Below are positions 35,837 through 45,690 of a stretch of DNA of 64,000 nucleotides, piece after piece. How positions within the stretch are numbered: the stretch's first letter is position 1; each line of letters begins with the position of its first letter. A model generated the notes under the pieces. That model searched no databases. It saw only the letters and a list, made by a program, of their open reading frames with translations, and was not told the origin of the DNA. The stretch spans positions 1 through 64,000 of the forward strand of contig NZ_JAYKGJ010000001.1 of assembly GCF_036860695.1 (NCBI RefSeq). Direction: 5' to 3'. A program made the translations under genes and the position numbers. Source of the DNA: Rosettibacter firmus. GTDB taxonomy: Bacteria > Bacteroidota > Ignavibacteria > Ignavibacteriales > Melioribacteraceae.

Positions 35837-37071
35837 TATTCATTCCTTTTAATAACTACTAAAGTTTTGTCATCTTGATAACGGCTATCTGATGTACTAA
35901 ATTTTGAAACATCATCAAGTATTGAATAAACAATCTCTCTGGGAGAAAGATTAGAAGTTTTTCTAATAATTTTTTCTAATCTTTTTTCGTCATAGAATTC
36001 ATATTTATCATTTGCAGATTCTACAATGCCATCAGAATAAACAACTAAAATATCACCTTCAGCAAAGTTAATACTATCGGTTTCATATTTAGAATTAGGT
36101 GCTGGTCCTAATAATGGACCTGTTGGATAAAGATAAGTAAAAGAGTTTTTCTTTTTGCTATAAAATATTGGTGGATTTTGACCAGCATTAGCATAAAGAA
36201 ATAAACCTTTTTTATCTGTAGATAATTCACCATAGAATAGAGAGACAAACTTATCATCGCTAAATATTTTATTTACAAGTTGATTTAATCTGAACATCAT
36301 AGGAGATATTTTTATTTGAAAATTGCTTGCCATTCTTATTGCACCTGAAATATACATAGCTTCGGCTGCAGCAGCTAAACCTTTTGATGCAGCATCACCA
36401 ACAACAATTCCAAGTCGTTCTTCATCATCACCAATTTTAAGATAATCATAAAAATCTCCTGCTACATTTTCTGCAGGAATTGTAACTCCAAAAATATCAT
36501 AAAAATGAAATTTATACTCATGTTCTGGTAAAATACTTCTTTGAAGCTCTTTTGCTTTATCAATGTTTTCAATTAAATTTTTTCTTGATAAAGTTAAATA
36601 ACGTTCTCTAAGTTTAGATGTTAAAACAGTTGCAATAATATTTAGAGTATAACGAAGATCATCTCCAATTTTATCGCTATTAATTGCAATTAAATATTCA
36701 TAATATTTTTTACCATTAACATTAATCTTTTTCCCTACTCCTGAAGCTGAATAACGAAATATTCCTTTCGAGATTAATGTAGCATCTGTTTCATCTGCTA
36801 AAATTGTTCTTACAGACGTAATTTTATCGAATATTATATAATCTTTTATGTATAACTTATAATCTTTAGGAATTTTTTGAACTTTTCCTGTTTGAAATAA
36901 CAATTTATATGCTTGAATTGAAGGTTCTAATTTCCATATTCTTCCACCAGATACATTAAATTGTTCTTTGCTTACAATTTGTTCAATAACATATTTCAAT
37001 AATTCAGTATCATCATTAAAACTTCCTGATGCTATTGTATCCAATGTTTTGAATAATCTTTTTTGATCCAT
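35836..37071 (-). CDS. RsbU/SpoIIE-type PP2C serine phosphatase
   Basis: 411 residues. An N-terminal ~180-residue sensor-like region (possibly GAF) is joined by a coil to a PP2C/SpoIIE domain (about 195-410). Its metal sites are AGDFYDY, VGDAASKG, and the C-terminal YSDGIVE with QDDKT. Such enzymes dephosphorylate anti-sigma factor antagonists in partner-switching pathways. No STAS or HPK partner is next to it. It lies 1 bp after the M64 peptidase gene and overlaps the PduS-like gene by one base, so it should be made with the BMC pair. Confidence 0.88.
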   Translation of the reverse strand: MDQKRLFKTLDTIASGSFNDDTELLKYVIEQIVSKEQFNVSGGRIWKLEPSIQAYKLLFQTGKVQKIPKDYKLYIKDYIIFDKITSVRTILADETDATLISKGIFRYSASGVGKKINVNGKKYYEYLIAINSDKIGDDLRYTLNIIATVLTSKLRERYLTLSRKNLIENIDKAKELQRSILPEHEYKFHFYDIFGVTIPAENVAGDFYDYLKIGDDEERLGIVVGDAASKGLAAAAEAMYISGAIRMASNFQIKISPMMFRLNQLVNKIFSDDKFVSLFYGELSTDKKGLFLYANAGQNPPIFYSKKKNSFTYLYPTGPLLGPAPNSKYETDSINFAEGDILVVYSDGIVESANDKYEFYDEKRLEKIIRKTSNLSPREIVYSILDDVSKFSTSDSRYQDDKTLVVIKRNE

Positions 37072-37072
37072 A

Positions 37073-38341
37073 TCATTCAGAATAAAAGTTTATAATATTT
37101 TGCAAAACTCTTTTACATACTTCATTAAATTCATTAGACGAAAAAGAATTCATAATACTATTTAAGGAAGGTCTATAAACACCTTTTGAAACATAGCCCC
37201 CACCTTCAAAGACACCAATTTTATTTTTGTATTTTTCTTCTGGAGGTGTAGGTATTGGTGTGTCAGGTTGAATTAGATTTTTCCACTTAGAATTAAAATT
37301 CACAAGTGTAGTTAAATTTGGTTCCCATGGTTCAACATCAAGAGGATAGAATTCTTGATATGTGTTATCATTTCCATATTCATCACCTAAACCTGCAAGA
37401 CCATGTCCAAATTCATGTATGAAAATTTGTTTAGAATGCTCATTATCTGATGCAGTAATGTTATAAAAATTATAAATTCCACCGCCACCATATTTAGATG
37501 TATTTACTAAAATAAAAATTTGTTCATATGGTGCATTCGCAGCAATATCTCTTACAGCAAATAAATCGGTTGTCATTAAATATCTTTCACTATCAAATGT
37601 ATAAAAACTGGAATTCAAAATTGTTTGAACCCAAATACCTTTTCCTGGAATATCAACCCCACTTTGAGGTGAAGGAGCTTCTACACCCCATATATTTATT
37701 TTATTTTTATTTTCAGAAAATGGAGAGTATTCAAATAAGTAATCTACAAATCTTTTACAATCATTCTTAAATTTTTCCATTTCATTTAATGTATAACCTT
37801 CTGGAATAAAAACAATATCTAATTTTTTTGCTGGTTCTCCTGAGTAATACACTTTAAAGCTATTATAAGGTTTTTTCTTTTCTTGAATAATAAAATAACT
37901 GGCAGGATTTATGGTATATTCAAATTTTTTCTCGAAAATATTTCTTTTATTTCTTCGATGAATTTCCAGTCTAACATTTTTCTTTGGGAATGGTATTATT
38001 ACAGAACCAGGAAATGTTCTCCAAGTATTTTTTGCTTCTTCTGTTGTTTGCCATTCCTGAAAAAGTGTAGAAAAGCCTCTTGAATAAATTAATTTATTTG
38101 TTTCTTCATCATAAACCTCAAGCATATAATTTCCATAATAAAAAGTATCAATCAAATTTTTTTTTGAACCAGCCCACAATTGTTCTTTTATAATTTTATC
38201 GAAAGAGATTATTTCTGTATCTTTATTTCCAGTATGGAAAAAATCAAATCTTATTGCTTCTTCTGTAAAAAATTCATCATAATTAATTTGACTAAATATT
38301 ATTGATGTATAGAATAAAATAAAGAGAAATATTTTTTTCAT
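37073..38341 (-). CDS. Exported M64 (IgA-peptidase family) metallopeptidase
   Basis: 422 residues. A signal peptide (1-17, ending IFSQ) is followed by an N-terminal beta domain (about 20-150, M64_N type) and the M64 peptidase domain. The zinc motif HEFGHGLAGLGDEY gives the HExxH-like pair, and the third ligand is the Asp of GDEY or a nearby residue. It probably acts in the periplasm or outside on protein. It lies 17 bp after pyrE and 1 bp before the phosphatase gene. Confidence 0.86.
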   Translation of the reverse strand: MKKIFLFILFYTSIIFSQINYDEFFTEEAIRFDFFHTGNKDTEIISFDKIIKEQLWAGSKKNLIDTFYYGNYMLEVYDEETNKLIYSRGFSTLFQEWQTTEEAKNTWRTFPGSVIIPFPKKNVRLEIHRRNKRNIFEKKFEYTINPASYFIIQEKKKPYNSFKVYYSGEPAKKLDIVFIPEGYTLNEMEKFKNDCKRFVDYLFEYSPFSENKNKINIWGVEAPSPQSGVDIPGKGIWVQTILNSSFYTFDSERYLMTTDLFAVRDIAANAPYEQIFILVNTSKYGGGGIYNFYNITASDNEHSKQIFIHEFGHGLAGLGDEYGNDNTYQEFYPLDVEPWEPNLTTLVNFNSKWKNLIQPDTPIPTPPEEKYKNKIGVFEGGGYVSKGVYRPSLNSIMNSFSSNEFNEVCKRVLQNIINFYSE

Positions 38342-38358
38342 AATGTACCAACAAATTT

Positions 38359-38940
38359 TTAGGGATTGATTTTTCTTGAACCTGGTTTAATAAGTGGAAT
38401 TTTATTTTCTTTACAAAGAGGACATTCTTCAGGAAGATATGAAACAACATCAAGTTGTAAAGTACTAAATTGTGGTACACCAAAATTAACTTTATTATTA
38501 CTTCTATCTACAATATATCCAACCCCAGCAACAATACCACCATTATTTCTTACTATTTCCATAACTTCAAAAACTGAACCACCTGTAGTAACTACATCCT
38601 CACAAATTAAATATCTCTTCCCTTCTTCAATTTGAAACCCTCTTCTTAAAGATAAAGACTTGTCTTCTCTTTCAGCAAATATAGATTTTTTATTGAGTTG
38701 TCTTGCAACTTCCTGTCCCACAACAATACCACCAATAGCTGGTGAAATTACAACATCGATATTAAAACTTCGAAAGTGATTTGCAATAAGTGAACATATA
38801 AATTCATTATATTCAGGATATTGAAGAACAAGTGCACATTGAAAATATTGATTACTATGTCTACCTGAAGTTAACAAAAAATGCCCATTTAAAAGGGCAT
38901 TTGTTTTTAGAAAAATTTCAAGAATCTGGTTTTCTATCAT
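38359..38940 (-). CDS. pyrE: Orotate phosphoribosyltransferase
   Basis: 193 residues. Joins orotate and PRPP to give OMP in pyrimidine synthesis. It has the N-terminal block [19 protein letters not shown], the EREDK loop and the PRPP motif [16 protein letters not shown]. The C-terminus carries CPLCKE, a small zinc-finger-like pair of cysteines. The gene starts 1 bp after the pterin dehydratase stop. A terminator-like hairpin is embedded in codons 13-21 (see separate entry). Confidence 0.95.
   Translation of the reverse strand: MIENQILEIFLKTNALLNGHFLLTSGRHSNQYFQCALVLQYPEYNEFICSLIANHFRSFNIDVVISPAIGGIVVGQEVARQLNKKSIFAEREDKSLSLRRGFQIEEGKRYLICEDVVTTGGSVFEVMEIVRNNGGIVAGVGYIVDRSNNKVNFGVPQFSTLQLDVVSYLPEECPLCKENKIPLIKPGSRKINP
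38879..38902 (-). terminator. Terminator-like hairpin inside the start of pyrE
   Basis: On the coding (minus) strand, AAATGCCC - 8-nt loop - GGGCATTT is followed by TTTG. It lies about 40 nt into pyrE, within codons for [10 protein letters not shown]. It has the form of an intrinsic terminator or attenuator, although the U run is short. It may be chance in an AT-rich coding region. Confidence 0.3.
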
Positions 38941-38941
38941 T

Positions 38942-39220
38942 TTATAGTTGATTTATTTTATGAGCAAGATTAATATCTTTTTCAGTAATTCCACCTGCAT
39001 CGTGAGTTGATAAAAAGATTTTAACATTGTTCCAGCCATAAAGATTTATATCAGGATGATGATCTAATTTTTCTGCTTCGATACCTACTTTTACTATAAA
39101 TGCAATAGCATCAGAGAAATTTTTTAATTTCAATTCTTTCACAAGCTTATTATCAACTAATTGCCAATCTTTCAGCTCATTTAATTTTTCTGATAATTCA
39201 TCTTTATTTAATAATTTCAT
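38942..39220 (-). CDS. Pterin-4a-carbinolamine dehydratase
   Basis: 92-residue single-domain enzyme that dehydrates 4a-hydroxytetrahydropterin, or acts in molybdopterin-related roles in bacteria. The active-site motif EKLDHHPDI (two His) and the C-terminal [12 protein letters not shown] are intact. It lies 14 bp after clpC and 1 bp before pyrE, so it is part of the clpC transcript. No aromatic amino acid hydroxylase is in the window, so its substrate source is unclear. Confidence 0.93.
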   Translation of the reverse strand: MKLLNKDELSEKLNELKDWQLVDNKLVKELKLKNFSDAIAFIVKVGIEAEKLDHHPDINLYGWNNVKIFLSTHDAGGITEKDINLAHKINQL

Positions 39221-39234
39221 AATATTTTCTTTTA

Positions 39235-41715
39235 TTAGCTATCCTGTTCTTCTGGTTCAGCAGCTTTTTCAGGTACAAAATATAACTCATCAGAGTTCTT
39301 TTTGTGTTTAACTATAATTTTATCTCCTTCTTTAAAATGACCGAGCAATAATTCTTCAGCAAGTGGATCTTCAACATATTTTTGAATTGCACGTTTAAGA
39401 GGTCTTGCCCCAAACTTTGGATCGAAACCTTTCTCGGTCAAGAATTCAATAGCAGATTTATGTAATTCAATACTCATTTTATTTTCACTAAGATTCTTAA
39501 TAAGGTCTTTCATTTCAATATTAATAATCTTCTTAATATCTTCTTTATCAAGATTACGGAATACAATTGCTTCATCAATTCTATTTAAGAACTCAGGATT
39601 GAAAAGTCGACGCATTGCATCTTCAACTGTATTTTTCAGACTTGTATATTGATCCGTTTCTGAAGCTGTGCCAAAACCAAAACCACCTGTAGTTTTAATA
39701 TCTTTTGTACCAACATTGGATGTCATAATTATAATAGTATTTTTGAAATCGACACGTCTACCAAGGCTATCTGTTAAAATTCCATCATCAAGAACTTGCA
39801 GTAAGATATTAAATACATCTGGATGAGCTTTTTCAATCTCATCAAACAAAACGACAGAATAAGGTTTACGACGAACTCTTTCTGTTAATTGACCACCTTC
39901 ATCATAACCAACATAACCTGGAGGAGCACCAACAAGACGAGAGACAGCAAATTTTTCCATATATTCACTCATATCAATACGTATCAATGCATCTTCGCTA
40001 TCGAATAAATATCTTGCTAATTCTTTTGCCAGTTCAGTTTTACCAACACCTGTTGGTCCCAAAAATATGAATGTACCAATTGGTTTATTTGCTCTTTTGA
40101 GTCCAGCACGAGCACGACGAATAGCTTTGCAAAGTTTACTTACTGCTTCATCCTGACCAACTATTCTTTGTTTTAAAGCTTCTTCCATCTTCATTAATTT
40201 TTCAGATTCAGCCTGAACTACACGAGTAACAGGAATACCAGTCATCATCGATACAACTGTAGCAATATCATCTTCGGTTACATCATAAACCAAGTCTTGA
40301 GTTTTAGCTTCCCATTCACGTTTAGCTATTTCGAGATCAGATTGTAATTGTCGTTCTCTATCACGTAAACGAGCAGCTTCTTCATAATCCTGTTGCTTTA
40401 CTACCTGCAATTTTAGTTGTTTTATTTTCTCAATTTCTTCTTCAAGTTTCAGTATTTCTTCTGATACAGTAAAATTACCCATATGCACACGAGCTCCAGC
40501 TTCATCAATAACATCGATAGCTTTATCTGGTAAGTATCTATCAGTTATATATCTTTCGCTTAATCGAACTGCAGCTTCTATTGCTTCTTTTGTATAGCGA
40601 ACATGATGATGTTCTTCGTACTTAAATTTTATATTCTCAAGTATTTTAATTGTTTCTTCTGGACTTGGAGGATCAATCATTACTTTTTGAAATCTTCTAT
40701 CTAAAGCACCATCAGTTTCGATATATTTACGATATTCATCAAGTGTTGTAGCTCCAATGCATTGAATATCACCACGAGCTAATGCAGGTTTGAACATATT
40801 AGATGCATCTAAAGAACCAGATGCACCGCCAGCTCCAACAATTGTGTGTAATTCATCTATGAATAAAATAACATCATCTGCTTTTTCCAGTTCATTCATT
40901 AATGCTTTCATTCTCTCTTCGAATTGACCACGATATTTTGTACCTGCTACTAAACCTGCTAAATCTAATGTAACAACTCTTTTATCTTGAAGAATTCTTG
41001 GTACTTTTCTTTGAACTATTTTTAGTGCTAAACCTTCTGCAATTGCTGTTTTACCAACACCTGGTTCTCCAATCAAAACAGGATTATTTTTCTTCCTTCT
41101 ACTTAAAACCTGAGCTACTCTTTCAATTTCTTTTTCTCGACCAATTACTGGATCTAACTTTCCTTCAAGAGCTAATTTTGTTAAATCCCTGCCAAAATTA
41201 TCAAGCACAGGAGTCTTGGTTTTTTCCACTTTTTTTGCTGTAAATGGTTGAGGTGATGAACTAAATTTGCTGGATTCTCTACTCTGTAATATGTTATTCA
41301 ATTCAGCTCTAACATTATCATAAGTTACATTGAATTGATGAAGTATTTGTGTGGCAATATTATCTTCATCTCTTAGAATTGATAATAATATATGTTCTGT
41401 TCCAATAACATCGGATTTATAAATCTTTGATTCAATTTGAGTAATTTTAAGTACTTTTTCTGCCTGTTTTGTTAATGGAATATTTCCTATTGTTAAAGTT
41501 CCACCCGAAGTTCTTACTGTATCTTCAATTGCCTTTTTTAATTTAACAAGGTCTACATCAAGATTTCTTAGAATCTTGACTGCTATTCCCTGACCTTCTC
41601 GGATAATACCCAAGAGAAGATGTTCTGTTCCAATATAATCGTGACCTAAGCGAAGAGCTTCTTCTCTGCTCAATCTAATAACTTCTTGTACTCTTTCTGA
41701 GAAATTGCCTTCCAT
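39235..41715 (-). CDS. clpC: ClpC-type AAA+ unfoldase
   Basis: 826 residues. Two Clp_N repeats (1-145) are followed by AAA1 with GEPGVGKT (near 218), a middle domain with a UVR-like segment (about 420-460), AAA2 with GPTGVGKTE (near 555), and the C-terminal D2 small domain. It unfolds proteins for ClpP (encoded at 19.6 kb) or for refolding; the UVR-like motif and length mark ClpC instead of ClpA or ClpB. It is the first gene of the leftward run that ends in the BMC shell gene. It is divergent from floA across a 323-bp gap. Confidence 0.95.
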   Translation of the reverse strand: MEGNFSERVQEVIRLSREEALRLGHDYIGTEHLLLGIIREGQGIAVKILRNLDVDLVKLKKAIEDTVRTSGGTLTIGNIPLTKQAEKVLKITQIESKIYKSDVIGTEHILLSILRDEDNIATQILHQFNVTYDNVRAELNNILQSRESSKFSSSPQPFTAKKVEKTKTPVLDNFGRDLTKLALEGKLDPVIGREKEIERVAQVLSRRKKNNPVLIGEPGVGKTAIAEGLALKIVQRKVPRILQDKRVVTLDLAGLVAGTKYRGQFEERMKALMNELEKADDVILFIDELHTIVGAGGASGSLDASNMFKPALARGDIQCIGATTLDEYRKYIETDGALDRRFQKVMIDPPSPEETIKILENIKFKYEEHHHVRYTKEAIEAAVRLSERYITDRYLPDKAIDVIDEAGARVHMGNFTVSEEILKLEEEIEKIKQLKLQVVKQQDYEEAARLRDRERQLQSDLEIAKREWEAKTQDLVYDVTEDDIATVVSMMTGIPVTRVVQAESEKLMKMEEALKQRIVGQDEAVSKLCKAIRRARAGLKRANKPIGTFIFLGPTGVGKTELAKELARYLFDSEDALIRIDMSEYMEKFAVSRLVGAPPGYVGYDEGGQLTERVRRKPYSVVLFDEIEKAHPDVFNILLQVLDDGILTDSLGRRVDFKNTIIIMTSNVGTKDIKTTGGFGFGTASETDQYTSLKNTVEDAMRRLFNPEFLNRIDEAIVFRNLDKEDIKKIINIEMKDLIKNLSENKMSIELHKSAIEFLTEKGFDPKFGARPLKRAIQKYVEDPLAEELLLGHFKEGDKIIVKHKKNSDELYFVPEKAAEPEEQDS

Positions 41716-42038
41716 TTTTCATCCTTTTTCAAATTCTTTCAATTAAACAGAAAATCTATATAATTAGTTTCTTAAATATAAACAGAGAAAACTCACATAT
41801 CAAGGTAATGAAGATTTAGTATATTTTTCGTTCAGGAAATTATAACTTTGTTTCATTCAGTAAGTCAAAGGATTTTATTTAAAATCTATATTGTAACAAT
41901 TTTTTCTTTCCAGATCTATTTTACAATTCAAAAGGTTATACTAACTAAATTATATAACTAAAAAAATTAACCTACAATTTTTAGTAAATGTCATAATTAA
42001 TTAATATTTTGGTAACAAGTTTATAAAATGGAGTTAAA
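41716..42038. other. Intergenic gap between clpC and floA
   Basis: 323 bp between divergent genes. It should hold both promoters. A TAACTTTG at 41843-41850 matches the -7 consensus toward floA, but no -33 element is at the right distance. No RNA gene, ORF or repeat was recognised. Confidence 0.4.
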
Positions 42039-43028
42039 ATGGAAGCACTTACTGGCATTTCAATTTTAATAATAATTGCTGGAATAATTTTTTTATTTCT
42101 GTTTTTATATTTTGTGCCAATTGGATTATTTATCACAGCATATTTTTCTGGTGTAAAAGTAAGGATATTCAGAGATTTAATTGGAATGCGATTGCGAAAA
42201 GTTTCGCCACAAGTAATAGTTCGTAACTTAATTTCTGCAACTAAAGCTGGTATTGATTTAAATATTTCTCTTCTTGAAGCTCATTACTTAGCTGGTGGAA
42301 ATGTAACAAATGTTGTAAATGCATTAATCTCGGCAAACAAAGCAAATTTAGATTTAGGATTTGAAAAAGCAGCTGCAATTGACCTTGCTGGTAGAGATGT
42401 TTTAGAAGCTGTAAAAATGTCTGTCAATCCAAAAGTAATAGAAACCCCAATGGTCTCTGCTGTTGCTAAAGATGGAATTCAGTTAAAAGCAATCGCAAGA
42501 ATTACAGTTAGAACTAATCTCGAAAGATTAGTTGGAGGTGCTGGTGAAGCAACTATACTTGCAAGAGTTGGAGAAGGAATTGTATCAACTATAGGCTCAA
42601 GTAATTCTCATAAGGATGTACTTGAAAATCCAGATAGCATTTCTAAAGTTGTACTTTCAAAAGGACTTGATGCAGGAACAGCATTTGAAATTCTTTCAAT
42701 TGATATTGCAGATGTTGATGTAGGAACTAATATTGGTGCAATTTTACAGGCTGATCAGGCAGAAGCAGATTTAAAGGTTGCTCGTGCAAAAGCTGAAGAA
42801 AGAAGAGCTGCAGCTGTAGCATTAGAACAGGAAATGAATGCCGAAGTAGCTCGAATGCGTGCTAAGGTAGTTGAAGCAGAAGCTGAAATCCCTAAAGCAA
42901 TTGCCGAAGCATTTCGTAATGGTAATCTTGGTGTGATGGATTACTATCATCTTAAAAATATTCAGGCAGATACAGAAATGAGAAGTGCTATTGCAAAACC
43001 AGAAGAAAAGAAAAAAGATAATCAATGA
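42039..43028 (+). CDS. floA: Flotillin-like protein FloA
   Basis: 329-residue SPFH protein (UPF0365) that sits in the inner membrane and organises membrane microdomains. One N-terminal hydrophobic hairpin (about 7-38) is followed by the SPFH domain (about 40-215) and a helical Ala/Glu/Arg-rich region (about 235-290). The family block [19 protein letters not shown] is intact. A GGAG lies ahead of the ATG. Its stop overlaps the next start by 4 bp (ATGA). Confidence 0.93.
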   Translation: MEALTGISILIIIAGIIFLFLFLYFVPIGLFITAYFSGVKVRIFRDLIGMRLRKVSPQVIVRNLISATKAGIDLNISLLEAHYLAGGNVTNVVNALISANKANLDLGFEKAAAIDLAGRDVLEAVKMSVNPKVIETPMVSAVAKDGIQLKAIARITVRTNLERLVGGAGEATILARVGEGIVSTIGSSNSHKDVLENPDSISKVVLSKGLDAGTAFEILSIDIADVDVGTNIGAILQADQAEADLKVARAKAEERRAAAVALEQEMNAEVARMRAKVVEAEAEIPKAIAEAFRNGNLGVMDYYHLKNIQADTEMRSAIAKPEEKKKDNQ

Positions 43029-43591
43029 TGGATAATATAATTGAATTAATAATAACATTTTTTGTCATCTATTCTATTCTTAATATGATTATTGCAGGTA
43101 AAAAGCAGCAAAAAAGAAGAACTAATATTCCAGATGAAAAAGAATATCAAGATTTTCCATCAACTTCTAATACAAAAAGATCATCTTCAAAATATGATAC
43201 GTCTATATCAATTGAAGATTTATTTGGTTTAAAACTTCCCGAACCAGAAGATCAATATTCTCAAAATAAAAATGAAGAATATATTTCTCTTGAAAGTACT
43301 ACAAGCTGGAATCCAGAAAAAGAATTCGAAGAAAAGATAAAACAAAAAGAAGCATTAGAAAAAAGAACTATTGAAAAAAATATCCCTGTAATTGATTATG
43401 ACAAAACTCCATCTTATGAAATTGCTCCAGTAAAAAGAGTTGAGATACAAAATATTAAAGCTTATGAACAAGAAAGATTCATCAACAATAGATTAAATGA
43501 AATCAAAATCAAATTAAAAAATCCAACAACACTAAAAGAATTATTTATTGTCTCAGAAATTTTGAATAAACCAATTTCACTCCGTAAATAA
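43025..43591 (+). CDS. Membrane-anchored protein of unknown function
   Basis: 188 residues. One transmembrane helix near the N-terminus (about 4-20) is followed by a basic KKQQKRR and a long charged, likely disordered middle. The last ~35 residues ([13 protein letters not shown]..., ending [12 protein letters not shown]) resemble the short conserved tail of small proteins found beside floA, but I cannot name a family. It overlaps floA by 4 bp and the helicase gene by 1 bp, so it is translated with them. It may be a FloA partner; this is inferred from position only. Confidence 0.75.
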   Translation: MMDNIIELIITFFVIYSILNMIIAGKKQQKRRTNIPDEKEYQDFPSTSNTKRSSSKYDTSISIEDLFGLKLPEPEDQYSQNKNEEYISLESTTSWNPEKEFEEKIKQKEALEKRTIEKNIPVIDYDKTPSYEIAPVKRVEIQNIKAYEQERFINNRLNEIKIKLKNPTTLKELFIVSEILNKPISLRK

Positions 43592-45585
43592 TGACAAAAA
43601 AATTCGTTATTAAAAAAGTAGATCAAATTCAGCACAAACCAGAATTTGACGAATCAAGATTTAAAATAAATTACAGAGAAGCATTAAATGCATCTCAATA
43701 TGAAGCTGTATGCTCAACTGAAGGGAATTATCTTGTAATTGCTGGTGCTGGTAGTGGTAAAACAAGAACGCTTGTTTATCGTGTAGCCAGATTAACAGAA
43801 ATGGGATATGATCCATCATCTATTCTCCTTTTAACATTTACTCGTAAAGCAGCAAAAGAAATGATGGATAGAGCAGCTATACTTCTTGATAATAGATGCT
43901 CAAAAATAAATGGAGGCACTTTTCATTCATTTGCAAATCTTACACTTCGTAAATATGCAAAAGCAGTTGGATTAGATAGTGGTTTTACTATTCTTGATCA
44001 GACCGATAGTGAAGATGTTATAAATCTGATTCGTGGACAATTAAACTTATCTCAGCACAAAAAAAGATTTCCCAATAAACAAACAATTTTCAAAGTTCTG
44101 AGTCTGAGTGTTAATACCACACGTCCTATAGAAGAAATAATTCAGGAAGAATATCCACACTTTATTGAATACACAGATAAATTTTTAGAAATAAAAAAAA
44201 TTTATGAATCATACAAAAGGCAAAATCATCTATTGGATTATGATGACCTATTAGTTTATTTGCGTAACTTTTTATTTGATTTAAGTCCAGCAGCAAAATC
44301 ATTTTTAAATACAATAAAATTTGTAATGGTAGATGAGTATCAGGATACAAATAAATTGCAGGCACAAATAATTCAGGGATTAGGACAAATTAATCAAAAC
44401 ATAATGGTAGTAGGTGATGATTCTCAATCAATATATGCTTTTAGAGGTGCAGATTTTAAGAACATTATGGAATTTCCAAAGTTATTTAAAAATGTAAAAA
44501 TTATTAAGCTGGAAGAAAATTATAGAAGTACACAAGAAATTCTAAACTTTGCTAATTACATTATTGAAAACGCTATAGAAAAATATCCTAAACATCTTTA
44601 CAGTAGAAAAGTCGGTGGAGAACTTCCTGGGATTGTAAGTGCTGCTAATGAAAATATGCAATCAAGATTTATTGTTGAAAAAATCTTAGAATTACGTGAA
44701 GAAGGAATACCATTAAAAGAAATAGCTGTACTTTTTAGATCATCATTTCATTCTTTTGATTTAGAAATTGAACTCAACAAAGCAAATATTCCCTATGTTA
44801 AATTTGGTGGAATGAAATTCATAGAAGCAGCACATGTAAAAGATTTACTTTCATTCCTTAGAATTGCTGCCAATCCATTAGACTTTGTTAGCTGGTATCG
44901 TGTGTTACTACTTCATGAAGGGATAGGACCAAAGAAAGCACAACAAATTATGGATGAAATTGCAAAAGAAAAGTTATCAATTAAAAAAGAACCAGAGAGT
45001 ACAATAAGTAAAAAGTATAGCGATAAAATTTATAATCTTTTTTCCTTACTTCACGAAATTCATACAAAAAATCAATTACCAGCAGATAAAGCAGAATTAG
45101 CATTAAAATATTATGAACCTTTATTCATCGATAAATATGATGATTGGAATAAAAGGAAAAAAGATCTCGACATTTTCATAAACATCGCAGAAAACTATCG
45201 TAGTCTTGATAGTTTCTTAGCAGATATGGCATTAGAACCACCACAGGATACTGTTATCGATGTTGAAGCTACAGATAAAGAAAAAGAATTCGTAACCTTA
45301 TCAACTATTCACTCGGCTAAAGGTTTAGAATGGCACACAGTTTTCATTATTCATGCTATCGATGGATTTTTTCCTTCAAGCCAATCTTTTGAAAAATTAG
45401 AAACTCTGGAAGAAGAAAGAAGATTAATGTATGTGGCTGCAACAAGAGCTAAACAAAATTTATATGTCTGTTATCCAATGAATATTTTCGATAGATATAA
45501 TGGAACAACTTACTCTAAACCATCAAGATTCATAGAAGGTATAACTGACGATAAAGCAGATTACTGGTTAATTGAAGAAGAATAA
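43591..45585 (+). CDS. pcrA: UvrD/PcrA-family DNA helicase
   Basis: 664-residue superfamily 1A helicase moving 3' to 5' on DNA, with roles in repair and replication restart. Visible motifs are: Q motif and ASQYEAV; Walker A AGAGSGKTR (about 53-61); TFTRKAAKEM (Ia); VDEYQDTN (II); GDDSQSIYAFRGA (III); LEENYRS (IV); LSTIHSAKGLEW (V); and VAATRAK (VI). It is slightly shorter than the usual UvrD and lacks a long C-terminal tail. Pcr or Rep identity cannot be decided from sequence alone. Third gene of the floA transcript. Confidence 0.93.
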   Translation: MTKKFVIKKVDQIQHKPEFDESRFKINYREALNASQYEAVCSTEGNYLVIAGAGSGKTRTLVYRVARLTEMGYDPSSILLLTFTRKAAKEMMDRAAILLDNRCSKINGGTFHSFANLTLRKYAKAVGLDSGFTILDQTDSEDVINLIRGQLNLSQHKKRFPNKQTIFKVLSLSVNTTRPIEEIIQEEYPHFIEYTDKFLEIKKIYESYKRQNHLLDYDDLLVYLRNFLFDLSPAAKSFLNTIKFVMVDEYQDTNKLQAQIIQGLGQINQNIMVVGDDSQSIYAFRGADFKNIMEFPKLFKNVKIIKLEENYRSTQEILNFANYIIENAIEKYPKHLYSRKVGGELPGIVSAANENMQSRFIVEKILELREEGIPLKEIAVLFRSSFHSFDLEIELNKANIPYVKFGGMKFIEAAHVKDLLSFLRIAANPLDFVSWYRVLLLHEGIGPKKAQQIMDEIAKEKLSIKKEPESTISKKYSDKIYNLFSLLHEIHTKNQLPADKAELALKYYEPLFIDKYDDWNKRKKDLDIFINIAENYRSLDSFLADMALEPPQDTVIDVEATDKEKEFVTLSTIHSAKGLEWHTVFIIHAIDGFFPSSQSFEKLETLEEERRLMYVAATRAKQNLYVCYPMNIFDRYNGTTYSKPSRFIEGITDDKADYWLIEEE

Positions 45586-45690
45586 AACACAAATCGATTA
45601 CTTTTGATAAACTTCTCAAATATTAAATAGCTAATCAAGAATTGGATAATATACTTTTTTATATTTCGTAGTAAAAATTAAGGAGTTATT

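Noticed and set aside
41843-41850. TAACTTTG as the floA promoter
   Set aside because: It matches the -7 element only; nothing like TTTG lies 19-21 nt upstream and the leader would be ~190 nt. Not listed as a promoter.
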